Positions 29,178 through 40,953 of a stretch of 64,000 bases of DNA are shown here, one piece after another. The stretch comes from Klebsiella aerogenes (lineage in GTDB: Bacteria > Pseudomonadota > Gammaproteobacteria > Enterobacterales > Enterobacteriaceae). The DNA lies in contig CP119076.1 in NCBI GenBank assembly GCA_029027985.1, forward strand, positions 4,710,422 through 4,774,421. Direction: 5' to 3'. The notes below the pieces were generated by a model. The model was not told where the DNA came from, ran no database searches, and was given only the letters and a program-made list of their open reading frames with translations. The position numbers and the translations under genes are program-made. The first letter of the stretch is position 1; each line of letters starts with the position of its first letter.

Positions 29178-30194
29178 TTGAAGAAAGTCAGCATTATCGA
29201 TGTGGCGAAACTGGCCGGCGTCTCCGTTTCTACGGTCTCGTTGGTATTACGTCAGAAAGGGAAAATCTCCGACGCCACCATCGAAAAAGTGAATGCTGCC
29301 ATCCAGGAACTCGGCTATGTGCATAACGTCGCCGCAGCCAACCTTCGCGCCAACACGACTAATCTGATCGGCTTGATTCTTCGCGATTTCAACGACAGTT
29401 TTTCCATCAAAGTCATGGCCAACATCGTGCAGGAACTGGAGAAACAGGGCTACATGGTGTTTCTCTGTCAGCCGCTCAACGATAGCGATTATCTGGAACG
29501 CTGCCTGCTGTCGTTTAAACAACAAGGCGTCGCCGGAGTGATTTACCTCGATGCCGATACCACCTGCAATACCCTGCCTGAAGCGCTGCTGCAGTGTCCG
29601 TTGCCGCTGGTGGCGGTCTCGCAAACGCCGTTAGTCAGCCATCGCGATAGGGTGATCCGCGACAACCGCCAGGCCGCCAGCATTGCTGCGCGTTATTTGA
29701 TCGAACGCGGCCATCGCTATATTGCCTATATCGGCGGTCAGGAAAACGATCTGATTCGCCAGCAGCGGTTGCTCGGTTTTTACAGCACGCTGGAGAAAAA
29801 CGGCATGACGGTGCGAGAAGAGTTTGCGCCAGCCTGTAGCGATAATACCCAGGCCGTCAGTATCGCCACCCGTCAGCTACTGGAAAAGAACAATGCCATT
29901 ACCGCGCTGCTCTGCCATTCGCCGGATGCGATGATTGGCTGCCTCAACGGTATTCATCAGGTAGGACGAACGGTGGGGAAAGACGTCTTTCTCACCCAAC
30001 AGGTCGCGCTGGTGGGCTTTGAAGATATGATGCACGTGAATTTGACCTCGCCGTCCTTCACCTACGTCTCTTCCGCCAGCGAAGAGACCGGCCGCCAGGC
30101 CGCCTCGTTAATTATTCGCAAGATTAAAGAGCCCGCGCTGCCAACGCAGCACATCACGCTCTCCGGGCAGCTTATCGCCCGCGAATCCGCTTAA
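29178..30194 (+). CDS. LacI-family repressor, MalI-like
   Basis: A 338-residue LacI-family regulator with an N-terminal helix-turn-helix and hinge (SIIDVAKLAGVSVSTVSLVLRQKG, then NVAAANLRANTTNLIGLI) and a periplasmic-binding-protein-like sensor domain. The most probable start is TTG at 29178, 5 bases after GGAG. The in-frame GTG at 29172 overlaps that ribosome-binding site. The helix resembles MalI. It lies 91 bases after the PTS gene and very likely binds the 37-bp palindrome upstream of it. Its inducer is unknown, presumably a product of the transported sugar. Confidence 0.87.
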   Translation: MKKVSIIDVAKLAGVSVSTVSLVLRQKGKISDATIEKVNAAIQELGYVHNVAAANLRANTTNLIGLILRDFNDSFSIKVMANIVQELEKQGYMVFLCQPLNDSDYLERCLLSFKQQGVAGVIYLDADTTCNTLPEALLQCPLPLVAVSQTPLVSHRDRVIRDNRQAASIAARYLIERGHRYIAYIGGQENDLIRQQRLLGFYSTLEKNGMTVREEFAPACSDNTQAVSIATRQLLEKNNAITALLCHSPDAMIGCLNGIHQVGRTVGKDVFLTQQVALVGFEDMMHVNLTSPSFTYVSSASEETGRQAASLIIRKIKEPALPTQHITLSGQLIARESA

Positions 30195-30200
30195 CGAAAC

Positions 30201-30228
30201 CGGCCCACCGGGAAGATCCAGCGGGCCG
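30201..30228. terminator. Hairpin between the LacI-type gene and metL
   Basis: CGGCCC (30201-30206) and GGGCCG (30223-30228) form a GC-only stem between two convergent stop codons. No clear T tract is present. Confidence 0.45.
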
Positions 30229-30238
30229 CTCAACGTCA

Positions 30239-32671
30239 TTACAACAGCTGCGCCAGACGATTGATGTCGGACTGAATCGCCCCGGCGGTAACATCGCGGC
30301 CAGCGCCCGGCCCGCGGATCACCATCGGGTTATCGCGATACCAACGGCTCTCAATGGCAAAGACGTTATCGCACGGCAGCAATGCCGCCAGCGGATGTTC
30401 CTGACGAACGGCTTCGACACCGACGCGCGCCTTGCCGTTGGCATCGAAACGCGCCACGTAGCGCAGTACCAGTCCCATCTCGCGAGCCGCTTCCAGACGC
30501 TGCAGCATCTGTTCATTCAGCTCTTCGCCGTTCTCAAAGAAGTGATCGACCGAGCCTTCTTCACAATGCGTCGGAACCAGCGATTCCACGCGCACCTGAT
30601 CCGGCTCGATGTTGTATCCGGCTTCACGCGCCAGAATCACCAGCTTGCGCATCACGTCTTTACCCGCCAGGTCAACGCGCGGGTCCGGCTCCGTCAGCCC
30701 CTGCTGCCAGGCTTGATCCACCAGCTCGGTGAACGGCACGGTACCGTCGAACTGCAGGAACAGCCAGGAAAGCGTGCCGGAGAAAATACCACTCAGGCCA
30801 AGGATAGTATCGCCGCTGTCAATCAGATCGCGCACCGTGTGGTTGACCGGCAAACCGGCGCCGACGGTGGCGTTATACAGCCAGTGACGGCCGGTCTTCT
30901 CGAAGGCGTCGTGGATCTGGCGATACTTATCGCTGCTGCTGGCGCCTGCCAGCTTGTTAGCGCTGATCACATGGAAACCGTGGCTGGCGAAATCCAGATA
31001 CTGATCGGCCAGTTGTTCGCTGGCGGTCACGTCCAGCACCACTAAATCGTCGTACGGGTGCGCGCGCATCCACAGGAACAGCGATTCTTCATCCTGCTCA
31101 ACGGCTTCATCTTCGAAGAACGCCAGCGCGCGGCTGGCATCCAGGCCCTCATAGTTCAGCAAGCTGCGGCGGCTATCCACCACCCCGGCGAGCAGGAATT
31201 CAAAGCCGGTGCGGGCGGAAAGCGTGCTCTGCTCGCGGGCGAACAGCTCCAGCCAGCGGGAACCGATATTGCCTTTGCCGAACAGCACCAGGCCAATACG
31301 CTTCTCAGCACGGAAAACGGAATGGTGTAGCCCCTGAATCAGGCTTTCGGTAGGACCGGCTCGCAGCACCGCCACCAGGCTGATCCCCTCTTCCGACTGC
31401 CAGGTAAACTCAACCGGCTGTCCTTTCAGTTGCTGCCAGAAACGGTGGCAGTGCAGTGGATTGCGGGTCACACCCGCACCGACCATCGCGACCAGCGCCA
31501 GCTTCTGCCGCAGGCGCAGTTCGCCCGGCAAACCGGCTTCATCCAGCAGCTTCAGCGCGCTGTCGGCCACTTCGGAGGTATAGCAGAACTGCAGCAGCTT
31601 ACGGTCGGCATGCACGCCCACCGCCAGCGGACGCAGTTGGGCACGTTTGAAAATCTGATCCAGTTCTTTGTGCGCCAGTTTGAAATCCTGGCCTGCCGGC
31701 ACCTGGAATTCCACCAGGCAGACGTCATCGTGACTGGTGACGATGCGCGCGCCGGTACCAGAAGCCAGTACGCGCTCAATGCGCGTCGAACCCTGATCCG
31801 GGGTGTAGCTACAGCGCAGCTGTAAATCGATATCGCTACCGGAAACCGGCTGCAGCGTACGCGCGTGCAGCACCGGTGCCGCCAGACGCGCCAGCTCACT
31901 GGCTTCATCAAGGCGCAACAGCGGCAGCAGGCACGCATCTTTCACTTTGCGCGGGTCGGCGCTATAGACCCCGGCCACGTCGCTCCAGATGGTCACGCGA
32001 GAAGCGCCTGCCAGCGCGCCAATTTGGGTCGCGGAGTAATCAGAACCGTTACGCCCCAGCAGCACGGTTTCACCCGCATTGTTGCGGGCTATAAAGCCGG
32101 TCACCACCAGGCGTTTGTTCGGGTGCTGAGCCATCAGTTGCTGTAGCAGCGGATACGATAAACCTTCATCGACCTGCGGCTGCGCGGCGCGTTCCGCGCG
32201 CAGGAAAGCGCGTGCATCCAGCCAGGCGGCTTCAACGCCCAGATGGTTCAGTACCGCCGCCATCAGACGCGCGGACCAGACTTCGCCATGACCAACGACT
32301 TCGGCATACACCGCGTCGGTGACGCCGCCGTCCAGCAGACCCGCCAGACGTTCAAGATCGTGAATAAATGTCGCAATAAGCGCATCAGCCGCGTCGGCTG
32401 GCAGCAGGCCAGCGATCAGATCCATTTGATAGCGACGCAGCGCTTGTTGCACCTGATGCGCAGAAAGACGATCGGTCTGGCTCAGCTGTAGCCAGCTAAT
32501 CAGCTGGTTGGTGGTGCTACCGGCGGCGGAGACGACCATCATATCGCCTGCCTGTGCGTAGTCGGTCATGATCCCCGCGACGCGCAGGTAACATTTCGCA
32601 TCCGCTAAACTACTCCCACCAAATTTGTGCAGCTGACGACCTTTCGCCCCTGCCTGCGCAATCACACTCAT
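30239..32671 (-). CDS. metL: Bifunctional aspartokinase II / homoserine dehydrogenase II MetL
   Basis: MetL catalyses the first and third steps of the aspartate family route to methionine. The 810 residues match E. coli. The N-terminal kinase starts at LHKFGGSSLADAKCYLR and contains LLGRNGSDYSAT near residue 205. The C-terminal dehydrogenase begins near residue 460 with VLFGKGNIGSRWLELFA and contains VVDSRR and GLSGIFSGTLSWLF. The regulatory region between them does not look like a threonine-binding form. The start is 2 bases after the metB stop, so the two are translationally coupled. Confidence 0.98.
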   Translation of the reverse strand: MSVIAQAGAKGRQLHKFGGSSLADAKCYLRVAGIMTDYAQAGDMMVVSAAGSTTNQLISWLQLSQTDRLSAHQVQQALRRYQMDLIAGLLPADAADALIATFIHDLERLAGLLDGGVTDAVYAEVVGHGEVWSARLMAAVLNHLGVEAAWLDARAFLRAERAAQPQVDEGLSYPLLQQLMAQHPNKRLVVTGFIARNNAGETVLLGRNGSDYSATQIGALAGASRVTIWSDVAGVYSADPRKVKDACLLPLLRLDEASELARLAAPVLHARTLQPVSGSDIDLQLRCSYTPDQGSTRIERVLASGTGARIVTSHDDVCLVEFQVPAGQDFKLAHKELDQIFKRAQLRPLAVGVHADRKLLQFCYTSEVADSALKLLDEAGLPGELRLRQKLALVAMVGAGVTRNPLHCHRFWQQLKGQPVEFTWQSEEGISLVAVLRAGPTESLIQGLHHSVFRAEKRIGLVLFGKGNIGSRWLELFAREQSTLSARTGFEFLLAGVVDSRRSLLNYEGLDASRALAFFEDEAVEQDEESLFLWMRAHPYDDLVVLDVTASEQLADQYLDFASHGFHVISANKLAGASSSDKYRQIHDAFEKTGRHWLYNATVGAGLPVNHTVRDLIDSGDTILGLSGIFSGTLSWLFLQFDGTVPFTELVDQAWQQGLTEPDPRVDLAGKDVMRKLVILAREAGYNIEPDQVRVESLVPTHCEEGSVDHFFENGEELNEQMLQRLEAAREMGLVLRYVARFDANGKARVGVEAVRQEHPLAALLPCDNVFAIESRWYRDNPMVIRGPGAGRDVTAGAIQSDINRLAQLL

Positions 32672-32673
32672 CT

Positions 32674-33834
32674 TTATTCCTCGTTTGCTGCCCGGAAGCC
32701 ATTTTCCAGGTCGGCAATTAAATCTTCACCATCTTCAATACCGGTCGAAATACGCAGGAGCGTTTCCGAGATCCCCGCCGCCGCACGCGCTTCCGGCGCC
32801 ATGCCCGCGTGCGTCATCGTCGCCGCATGGGAAATCAGGCTCTCAACGCCACCCAGCGATTCCGCCAGCGTAAATAGCGATAAACCGCTCAAGAAGCGAC
32901 GCAGCGTCTGCTCATCGCCATCGAGCTCGAAGCTTAGCATCGCCCCAAAACCTTTTTGCTGACGCGCCGCAATCTCGTGTCCCTGATTTTCCGGCAGGGA
33001 CGGATGATACAGCTTTTTCACCAGCGGCTGGGTTTTCAGATAGTCGACTATCGCCTGTGCGTTGCGCTGCGCCACTTCCATTCGCGGAGAAAGGGTACGC
33101 AAGCCGCGCAATAACAGATAGCTATCAAACGCCCCGCCGGTCACGCCGATATTATTCGCCCACCATGCCAGTTCAGTGACAGTCGCCGGATCTTTGGCGA
33201 TAACCACCCCAGCCACCACATCAGAGTGGCCGTTCAGGTATTTAGTACACGAATGCAGCACCAGATCGGCGCCGAGCGCCAGCGGGTTTTGCAGCGCCGG
33301 GCTCAGGAAGGTGTTATCCACCACGCTCACCGCTCCCGCCTCGCGCGCCAGCCCGCAGATTTTCGCAATATCCACCACCCGCAGCAACGGATTGCTCGGG
33401 CTTTCGACCAGCACCAGCTTCGGTTGTTCCGCCAGCGCTTCCCGTAATGCCTGTTCATCGCTTTGATCGACGAAACGCACACGATAGCAGCCGCGTTTCG
33501 CCAGGCTGTCAAACAGACGATAGCTGCCGCCGTAGCAGTCGTGCGGCGCAACCAGCAAATCGCCTGGCTTCAGGAACACCGTGGTCACCAGCAGGATAGC
33601 CGACATTCCGGTATTGGTCAGCACCGCGCCCGCGCCGCCTTCCAGTTCCGCCAGCGCGCGCTGCACCACATCGCGGGTTGGGTTACCGCGACGGGAGTAA
33701 TCGTGGGCGCGAGGTTCATTGAAACCGGTGAAATTATAGGTGCTGGAGAGATGAATGGGCGGGACAACGCAACCGTACTGTTCGTCGTCATTTAAACCGC
33801 TACGCACTGCGATGGTGGCCTGTTTACGCGTCAT
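32674..33834 (-). CDS. metB: Cystathionine gamma-synthase MetB
   Basis: MetB joins O-succinylhomoserine and cysteine to cystathionine with pyridoxal phosphate. The 386 residues equal E. coli. The PLP lysine is in LHSCTKYLNGHSDVV near residue 198. YSRRGNPTRD near residue 47 and VVDNTFLSPALQ near 175 are also typical. It heads the metBL operon and is divergent from metJ across four Met boxes. Confidence 0.98.
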   Translation of the reverse strand: MTRKQATIAVRSGLNDDEQYGCVVPPIHLSSTYNFTGFNEPRAHDYSRRGNPTRDVVQRALAELEGGAGAVLTNTGMSAILLVTTVFLKPGDLLVAPHDCYGGSYRLFDSLAKRGCYRVRFVDQSDEQALREALAEQPKLVLVESPSNPLLRVVDIAKICGLAREAGAVSVVDNTFLSPALQNPLALGADLVLHSCTKYLNGHSDVVAGVVIAKDPATVTELAWWANNIGVTGGAFDSYLLLRGLRTLSPRMEVAQRNAQAIVDYLKTQPLVKKLYHPSLPENQGHEIAARQQKGFGAMLSFELDGDEQTLRRFLSGLSLFTLAESLGGVESLISHAATMTHAGMAPEARAAAGISETLLRISTGIEDGEDLIADLENGFRAANEE

Positions 33835-33896
33835 GTTGGACAGTTCCTGGGCTGAATCGGTGAGAAGTCAAGCCTCAGAGTAATCATTGTCACAAT

Positions 33897-33928
33897 AGAC
33901 GTCAATACATCTGGACATCTAAACTTCT
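33897..33928. promoter_or_regulatory. Four contiguous Met boxes between metB and metJ
   Basis: AGACGTCA, ATACATCT, GGACATCT and AAACTTCT form a contiguous array with strong matches to AGACGTCT. They should serve both metBL and the autoregulated metJ, as in E. coli. Confidence 0.92.
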
Positions 33929-34098
33929 TTGCGTATAGATTGAGCAAAAAGCAAATAGCCGTTAAAATTATATGCATTAGCGCACGTCGGCAGCGGCTTA
34001 TCTCATGTCAGAAAGCGCGCTCATACGGTAAACTACGCGTCATTATGGCCGGACATATGTTCTGGCCCTTAACTAATAAACAGAGGATTAAGTATCTC

Positions 34099-34416
34099 AT
34101 GGCTGAATGGAGCGGCGAATATATCAGCCCATACGCTGAGCACGGTAAGAAGAGTGAGCAAGTAAAAAAAATTACGGTTTCCATTCCTCTGAAGGTGTTA
34201 AAGATCCTCACCGATGAACGCACGCGTCGTCAGGTGAACAACCTGCGTCACGCCACAAATAGCGAACTGCTGTGCGAGGCCTTCCTGCATGCCTTTACCG
34301 GTCAACCGTTACCTAACGATGAAGACCTGCGTAAAGAGCGCAGCGATGAAATCCCGGAAGCGGCGAAAGAGATTATGCGTGAACTGGGTATCGACCCGGA
34401 TACGTGGGAGTACTGA
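34099..34416 (+). CDS. metJ: Methionine repressor MetJ
   Basis: MetJ is a ribbon-helix-helix dimer that represses methionine genes with S-adenosylmethionine as corepressor. Starting at the ATG 34099 gives 105 residues, the E. coli length. The DNA-contacting beta strand is visible in [17 protein letters not shown]. The following helices ([23 protein letters not shown]) are nearly identical to E. coli. A long in-frame extension upstream (from 33940) is rejected because it runs through the promoter. Confidence 0.98.
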
Positions 34417-34479
34417 TACGCAGACGGCGGTTCATTCGGGATGTAGGGCCGCCTCTTCAATTTTAGCAAGGACGTTGAC

Positions 34480-35088
34480 GTGAAAAAGTCTCTCCTGATT
34501 TTCGGGATGGTGTTTTTTCATCCCGCATTCGCCTATGAACCACAAACCGGCGATATTATCTTTCAAATCTCCCGCTCCTCACAGAGCAAAGCTATCCAGC
34601 TTGCAACACATTCAGACTACAGCCACATCGGCATGGTGGTAATACGTAATCAGCAACCATATGTTTTCGAGGCGGTCGGCCCGGTAAAACACACCCCGCT
34701 GAAAAAATTTATCGCCCACGGCGAGGATGGTAAATATATTATTCGCCGAATTAGCGGCGGGCTATCGACCCAGCAACAGCAAAAGCTAATACAAACAGCC
34801 AAAAACTATCTTGGCAAACCTTATGATTTTACCTTCAGTTGGTCTGATGACAGACAATATTGTTCAGAGGTGGTATGGAAGGTATATAACAATGCCCTGG
34901 GTATGCAGATAGGTAAGCGACAAAAACTCAAAGAGTTCGATCTCCAACAACCTGCGGTACAAGCAAAACTTAAAGAACGCTATGGGAGTAAAATACCGCT
35001 GAATGAGACGGTTATTTCGCCGCAAGCCATGTTCGACGCCCCACAATTAGAGACGGTTGATAAGACCTGGCCAATATTTTCCTGGTAA
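34480..35088 (+). CDS. yiiX: YiiX, periplasmic permuted NlpC/P60-type hydrolase
   Basis: A 202-residue protein of the YiiX family, the E. coli length. It has a Sec signal peptide (SLLIFGMVFFHPAFA, cut before YEPQTGD). The catalytic pair expected for the permuted papain-like fold is seen as His in HSDYSHIGMVV near residue 50 and Cys in RQYCSEVVWKVY near residue 128. Family members are thought to act on amide bonds of lipids or peptides; the substrate is not known. A GTG start follows AAGGA by 7 bases. The coding sequence is visibly more AT-rich than its neighbours. Confidence 0.9.
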   Translation: MKKSLLIFGMVFFHPAFAYEPQTGDIIFQISRSSQSKAIQLATHSDYSHIGMVVIRNQQPYVFEAVGPVKHTPLKKFIAHGEDGKYIIRRISGGLSTQQQQKLIQTAKNYLGKPYDFTFSWSDDRQYCSEVVWKVYNNALGMQIGKRQKLKEFDLQQPAVQAKLKERYGSKIPLNETVISPQAMFDAPQLETVDKTWPIFSW

Positions 35089-35177
35089 TATCCAGACCTT
35101 ATTTGTATTAGAAACTATTTATAATTCTGACATATTCGTACGTAATTATTTATCAAACCAATTAATGGCAACTTATC

Positions 35178-35897
35178 ATGCACAATGCTAAATATATTTC
35201 CCGTTTATTGATAATTTTAATAGCTAGTTTACTGCTTAGCGGTTGCGACACAAAAGATAGCCAGCAGTGCCAGACGTTTACGGAGCATCTACAGCAACAT
35301 ATTCTTAGCGTACCGTTAATGACGGCCCCTCCGTTAACCTCTCCGCAAGAGGAAGCATTTGGCCCTTATGCTAATAATTATAAGATATTATCTGACTACG
35401 GCATCGCATCTCAGCACTTAATGACAGGCTGGCCACAGCACTTTAACTTAATGAATAAAGTCTACACGGCACAGTTTTTGTTGGATTATCGAGAAGATCT
35501 TGCCGAGCTATTAGAAACACAGCAGGCGGCGGCTCTATTACTGAAAAAGCAGTTCGAACATTCACAAGAACAATATAAAAAATTAGAACTATCAGGCGAA
35601 TTAGCAACAACATTCCAACAAGCTTTTGACAAAACCGTCGCCCACCCACACGAAATCATTTCGCGCGTTGTCACAACAACCGGGAAAATCCTTAACCAGG
35701 AAATTGAAATGGCGGACTTTATTAAAGCGCAAAATGCCAGAATTGAAGGGCCACAGGGTAAATATGCTATATTTCCCAATCCACATGATCAGCAAGAATA
35801 CAGTAAGAAAGTCAAAGCACTGGTAGCCAACATGAAAGAATTATCGATGGCAGGACAACAGATTCAGGAGACGGTTGGGATTTCAGCTACTGAGTAG
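35178..35897 (+). CDS. Putative lipoprotein of the DUF3053/YiaF type
   Basis: A 239-residue predicted lipoprotein. The N-terminal hydrophobic stretch LLIILIASLLLSGC ends in a lipobox with the lipidated Cys near residue 23. Asp follows directly, which would favour retention in the inner membrane. The rest is helical and rich in Gln, Glu and Lys. It resembles the DUF3053 family from memory. I do not recognise a function. It has no counterpart between yiiX and rpmE in E. coli and is noticeably AT-rich, which suggests acquisition. Confidence 0.75.
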   Translation: MHNAKYISRLLIILIASLLLSGCDTKDSQQCQTFTEHLQQHILSVPLMTAPPLTSPQEEAFGPYANNYKILSDYGIASQHLMTGWPQHFNLMNKVYTAQFLLDYREDLAELLETQQAAALLLKKQFEHSQEQYKKLELSGELATTFQQAFDKTVAHPHEIISRVVTTTGKILNQEIEMADFIKAQNARIEGPQGKYAIFPNPHDQQEYSKKVKALVANMKELSMAGQQIQETVGISATE

Positions 35898-35904
35898 CAG
35901 ACAC

Positions 35905-35931
35905 AAAAAAAGCGCCCTGAGGCGCTTTTTT
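35905..35931. terminator. Bidirectional terminator between the lipoprotein gene and rpmE
   Basis: AAAAAAAGCGCC then TGA then GGCGCTTTTTT forms a short GC stem flanked by A and T runs. It can stop transcripts from both strands. Confidence 0.9.
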
Positions 35932-35942
35932 CGCTTGGCAAC

Positions 35943-36164
<222 letters not shown>

Positions 36165-36310
36165 TCAGTTAAGGCCGCGTCGCTCTTCCAGCCCTAACGC
36201 CAGACACCACGCGATATTAATAATTTCCCGACGTCCTTCGCACTGCTGATGCGCTTACGCATACCGACTGAGCGAACTTCCCGGGTTTTGGTATGTTTGA
36301 TGCGGCATAA

Positions 36311-38620
<2,310 letters not shown>

Positions 38621-38770
38621 GCCTTCTCTTGCGAGGTGGATCGAAAAAATTCAACAACCGTCACGTTTTTCATGAAAATTCTGTAACTCACAGGCTGTAC
38701 TATCTGTTAAAAATGTTGCAGATGCCAGAACGCAAGGGATGTGTCTGCGCAGTCAGCGAGGAGAAACCAG

Positions 38771-39799
38771 GTGAAGCCCAAAAAACAAATGGTTGCCGCC
38801 ACGATGAAAGACGTCGCCCAAAAAGCAAACGTTTCAACGGCAACCGTATCCCGAGCGCTCATGAATCCCGACAAAGTGTCGCAAGCGACCCGCAGCCGGG
38901 TTGAGCAGGCAGCGCAGGAAGTCGGTTATTTGCCGCAGTCGCTCGGGCGCAACATGAAGCGTAATGAATCGCGGACGATCCTCGTGATCGTGCCGGATAT
39001 TTGCGATCCCTTCTTCAGCGAGATTATCCGCGGCATCGAAGTGACCGCCGCCGCCGAAGGCTATCTTGTGCTGATCGGCGATTGCGCTCATCAGAACCAA
39101 AAAGAAAAAACCTTTATCGACCTTATCATCACCAAACAAATTGACGGTATGGTGCTGCTGAGCTCGCGGCTGCCATTCGACGCCAGCGTCGAAGAGCAGC
39201 GTAATTTGCCGCCGATGGTCATGTCGAACGAGTTCGCGCCGGAACTGGAACTCCCTACGGTCCATATCGATAATCTGACCGCCGCTTTCAACGCCGTTAA
39301 TTATCTCCATGAACTGGGGCATCAGCGTATTGGCTGCATTGCTGGTCCGGAAGATATGCCGTTGTGTCATTACCGCCTGCAGGGCTACGTTCAGGCGCTG
39401 CGCCGTAGCGGCATTACCGTCGATCCGCACTACATCGCTCGCGGCAACTTTACCTTTGAAGCTGGCGCCAACGCGCTGGAGCAGTTGCTGGCGCAACCGG
39501 TGCCGCCGACCGCGGTCTTCTGCCATAGCGACGTCATGGCGCTGGGCGCCCTGTCGCTGGCGAAACGCCGCGGCCTGAAAGTACCGGAAGATCTCTCGAT
39601 TATCGGCTTTGATAACATCTCATTGTCTGAATTTTGCGACCCGCCGTTGACGACCGTTTCACAGCCGCGTTTTGATATCGGCCGTGAAGGCATGTTGCTA
39701 TTACTCGAGCAAATGCAGGGCCATAACGTGAACAGCGGCTCGCGTCTGCTCGATTGCGAACTGATTGTTCGCGGCAGTACGCAAAAAATCAGACGATAA
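38771..39799 (+). CDS. cytR: CytR, LacI-family repressor of nucleoside uptake and catabolism
   Basis: CytR represses deo, cdd, udp and nupCG promoters together with CRP and is induced by cytidine. The product is 342 residues (341 in E. coli) from the GTG at 38771, which follows a GAGGAG ribosome-binding site by 7 bases. The helix-turn-helix is MKDVAQKANVSTATVSRALMNPDKVS, followed by a full sensor domain (ILVIVPDICDPFFSEIIRGIE). The position between priA and ftsN is as in E. coli. Confidence 0.97.
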   Translation: MKPKKQMVAATMKDVAQKANVSTATVSRALMNPDKVSQATRSRVEQAAQEVGYLPQSLGRNMKRNESRTILVIVPDICDPFFSEIIRGIEVTAAAEGYLVLIGDCAHQNQKEKTFIDLIITKQIDGMVLLSSRLPFDASVEEQRNLPPMVMSNEFAPELELPTVHIDNLTAAFNAVNYLHELGHQRIGCIAGPEDMPLCHYRLQGYVQALRRSGITVDPHYIARGNFTFEAGANALEQLLAQPVPPTAVFCHSDVMALGALSLAKRRGLKVPEDLSIIGFDNISLSEFCDPPLTTVSQPRFDIGREGMLLLLEQMQGHNVNSGSRLLDCELIVRGSTQKIRR

Positions 39800-39892
39800 C
39801 CATCAGGCTTTCGGGCCTGCTCTTCTGGTCAAAGGCCCGCCGCTTAAGTAACATGGCGGACTGACGAACGAATATAAGACAGCGAAACGATA

Positions 39893-40861
39893 GTGGCACA
39901 ACGAGATTATGTACGCCGCAGCCAACAGGCTCCTTCGCGGCGCAAAAAGAGCAGCCCCCGAAGCTCAAGGAACAAGCAAAGTAGCCTCCCGGCGATTTCA
40001 CCGACTATGGTTGCAATCGCGGCGGCAGTGCTGGTGGCCTTTATTGGTGGTCTGTATTTCATTACCCATCACAAGAAAGAAGAAGCGGAAGCGCTGCAGA
40101 ACCGCCAGGCGGCAGGCAACGGTCTTCCGCCAAAACCGGAAGAACGCTGGCGCTATATTAAAGAGCTGGAAAGCCGCCAGCCCGGCGTTCGCGCGCCTAC
40201 CGAGCCGACCGCCGGTGGTGAAGTGATGAAACCCGAACAGCTTACCGACGAGCAGCGCCAGCTTCTGGCGCAGATGCAGGCGGATATGCGTCAGCAGCCT
40301 ACACAGCTGACCGAGGTGCCATGGAACGAGCAAACGCCAGCGCAGCGCCAGCAGACGCTGCAGCGTCAACGTTTAGCGCAGCAGCAACAGCAAGCGCAAC
40401 AACAGCAGTGGGCGCAGACTCAACAGCAGGCCGCACAGCAACAGCCGCGCGTCCAGCAGCCGAAGCCGGTGCAACAGCAGCAGCCGAAACCGACCGCGTC
40501 TAACCAGCAGCCGTATCAGGATCTGCTGCAAACGCCTACGCACAACGCCGCTGCGCAACCGAAAGCGCAGGCTGCCGCGCCGGTCGCCCGCGTCGAAGAG
40601 GCGCCGAAGGCCGCTGCCGCCGAGAAGAAAGACGATCGCAGTTGGATGGTGCAGTGTGGGTCCTTTAAAGGCGCAGAGCAGGCCGAAACCGTGCGCGCGC
40701 AGTTGGCCTTTGAAGGCTTTGCCTCTCATATCACGACCAACAATGGCTGGAACCGAGTCGTGATTGGGCCGCTGAAAGGCAAAGATAATGCCAACGATAT
40801 GATCAACCGCCTCAAGATGGCCGGACACGCAAACTGCATTCGTCTCGCCGCCAGGGGTTGA
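39893..40861 (+). CDS. ftsN: FtsN, essential cell division protein
   Basis: FtsN triggers septal peptidoglycan synthesis. The 322-residue bitopic protein has a short basic cytoplasmic tail ([20 protein letters not shown]), one membrane segment ([19 protein letters not shown], about residues 38-56), and the periplasmic helical region. Then comes a long Gln-rich linker (about 150-210). The C-terminal SPOR domain ([17 protein letters not shown] onward, about 245-320) ends it. It starts with GTG. The hslV heat-shock promoter overlaps its stop codon. Confidence 0.97.
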   Translation: MAQRDYVRRSQQAPSRRKKSSPRSSRNKQSSLPAISPTMVAIAAAVLVAFIGGLYFITHHKKEEAEALQNRQAAGNGLPPKPEERWRYIKELESRQPGVRAPTEPTAGGEVMKPEQLTDEQRQLLAQMQADMRQQPTQLTEVPWNEQTPAQRQQTLQRQRLAQQQQQAQQQQWAQTQQQAAQQQPRVQQPKPVQQQQPKPTASNQQPYQDLLQTPTHNAAAQPKAQAAAPVARVEEAPKAAAAEKKDDRSWMVQCGSFKGAEQAETVRAQLAFEGFASHITTNNGWNRVVIGPLKGKDNANDMINRLKMAGHANCIRLAARG

Positions 40862-40886
40862 AACCCCAAAAATCCCCCCCATTTAT
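40857..40886 (+). promoter_or_regulatory. Sigma-32 heat-shock promoter of hslVU
   Basis: GTTGAAA (40857-40863) and CCCCATTTA (40877-40885) are separated by 13 bases, a good fit to the sigma-32 pattern CTTGAAA/CCCCATnTA. The -35 element covers the ftsN stop codon. Confidence 0.85.
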
Positions 40887-40897
40887 AATTGCATTCT

Positions 40898-40918
40898 GCC
40901 CCGCGTACAGCGCGGGGC
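40898..40918 (+). promoter_or_regulatory. 5'-UTR stem-loop of hslVU mRNA
   Basis: GCCCCGCG and CGCGGGGC form an 8-bp perfect GC stem with a TACAG loop close to the predicted transcript start. An equivalent hairpin in E. coli hslVU is reported to stabilise the message. Confidence 0.75.
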
Positions 40919-40953
40919 CCCTATTCCGCTTTTTGCAACCAAGGGGTCTGCTC

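Noticed and set aside
30395-31045. 216-codon open frame opposite metL, and similar long frames opposite sthA, ppc and fdoG
   Set aside because: All are antisense shadows of well-conserved GC-rich genes, with no independent evidence of coding.
33940-34098. N-terminal extension of metJ to 158 residues
   Set aside because: The extra part overlaps the metJ promoter region near the Met boxes, and the E. coli-length start at 34099 fits better.
40370-40500. CAG/CAA-rich stretch that could look like a tandem or CRISPR-like repeat
   Set aside because: It is the Gln-rich linker of FtsN, in frame, with irregular units and no spacers.
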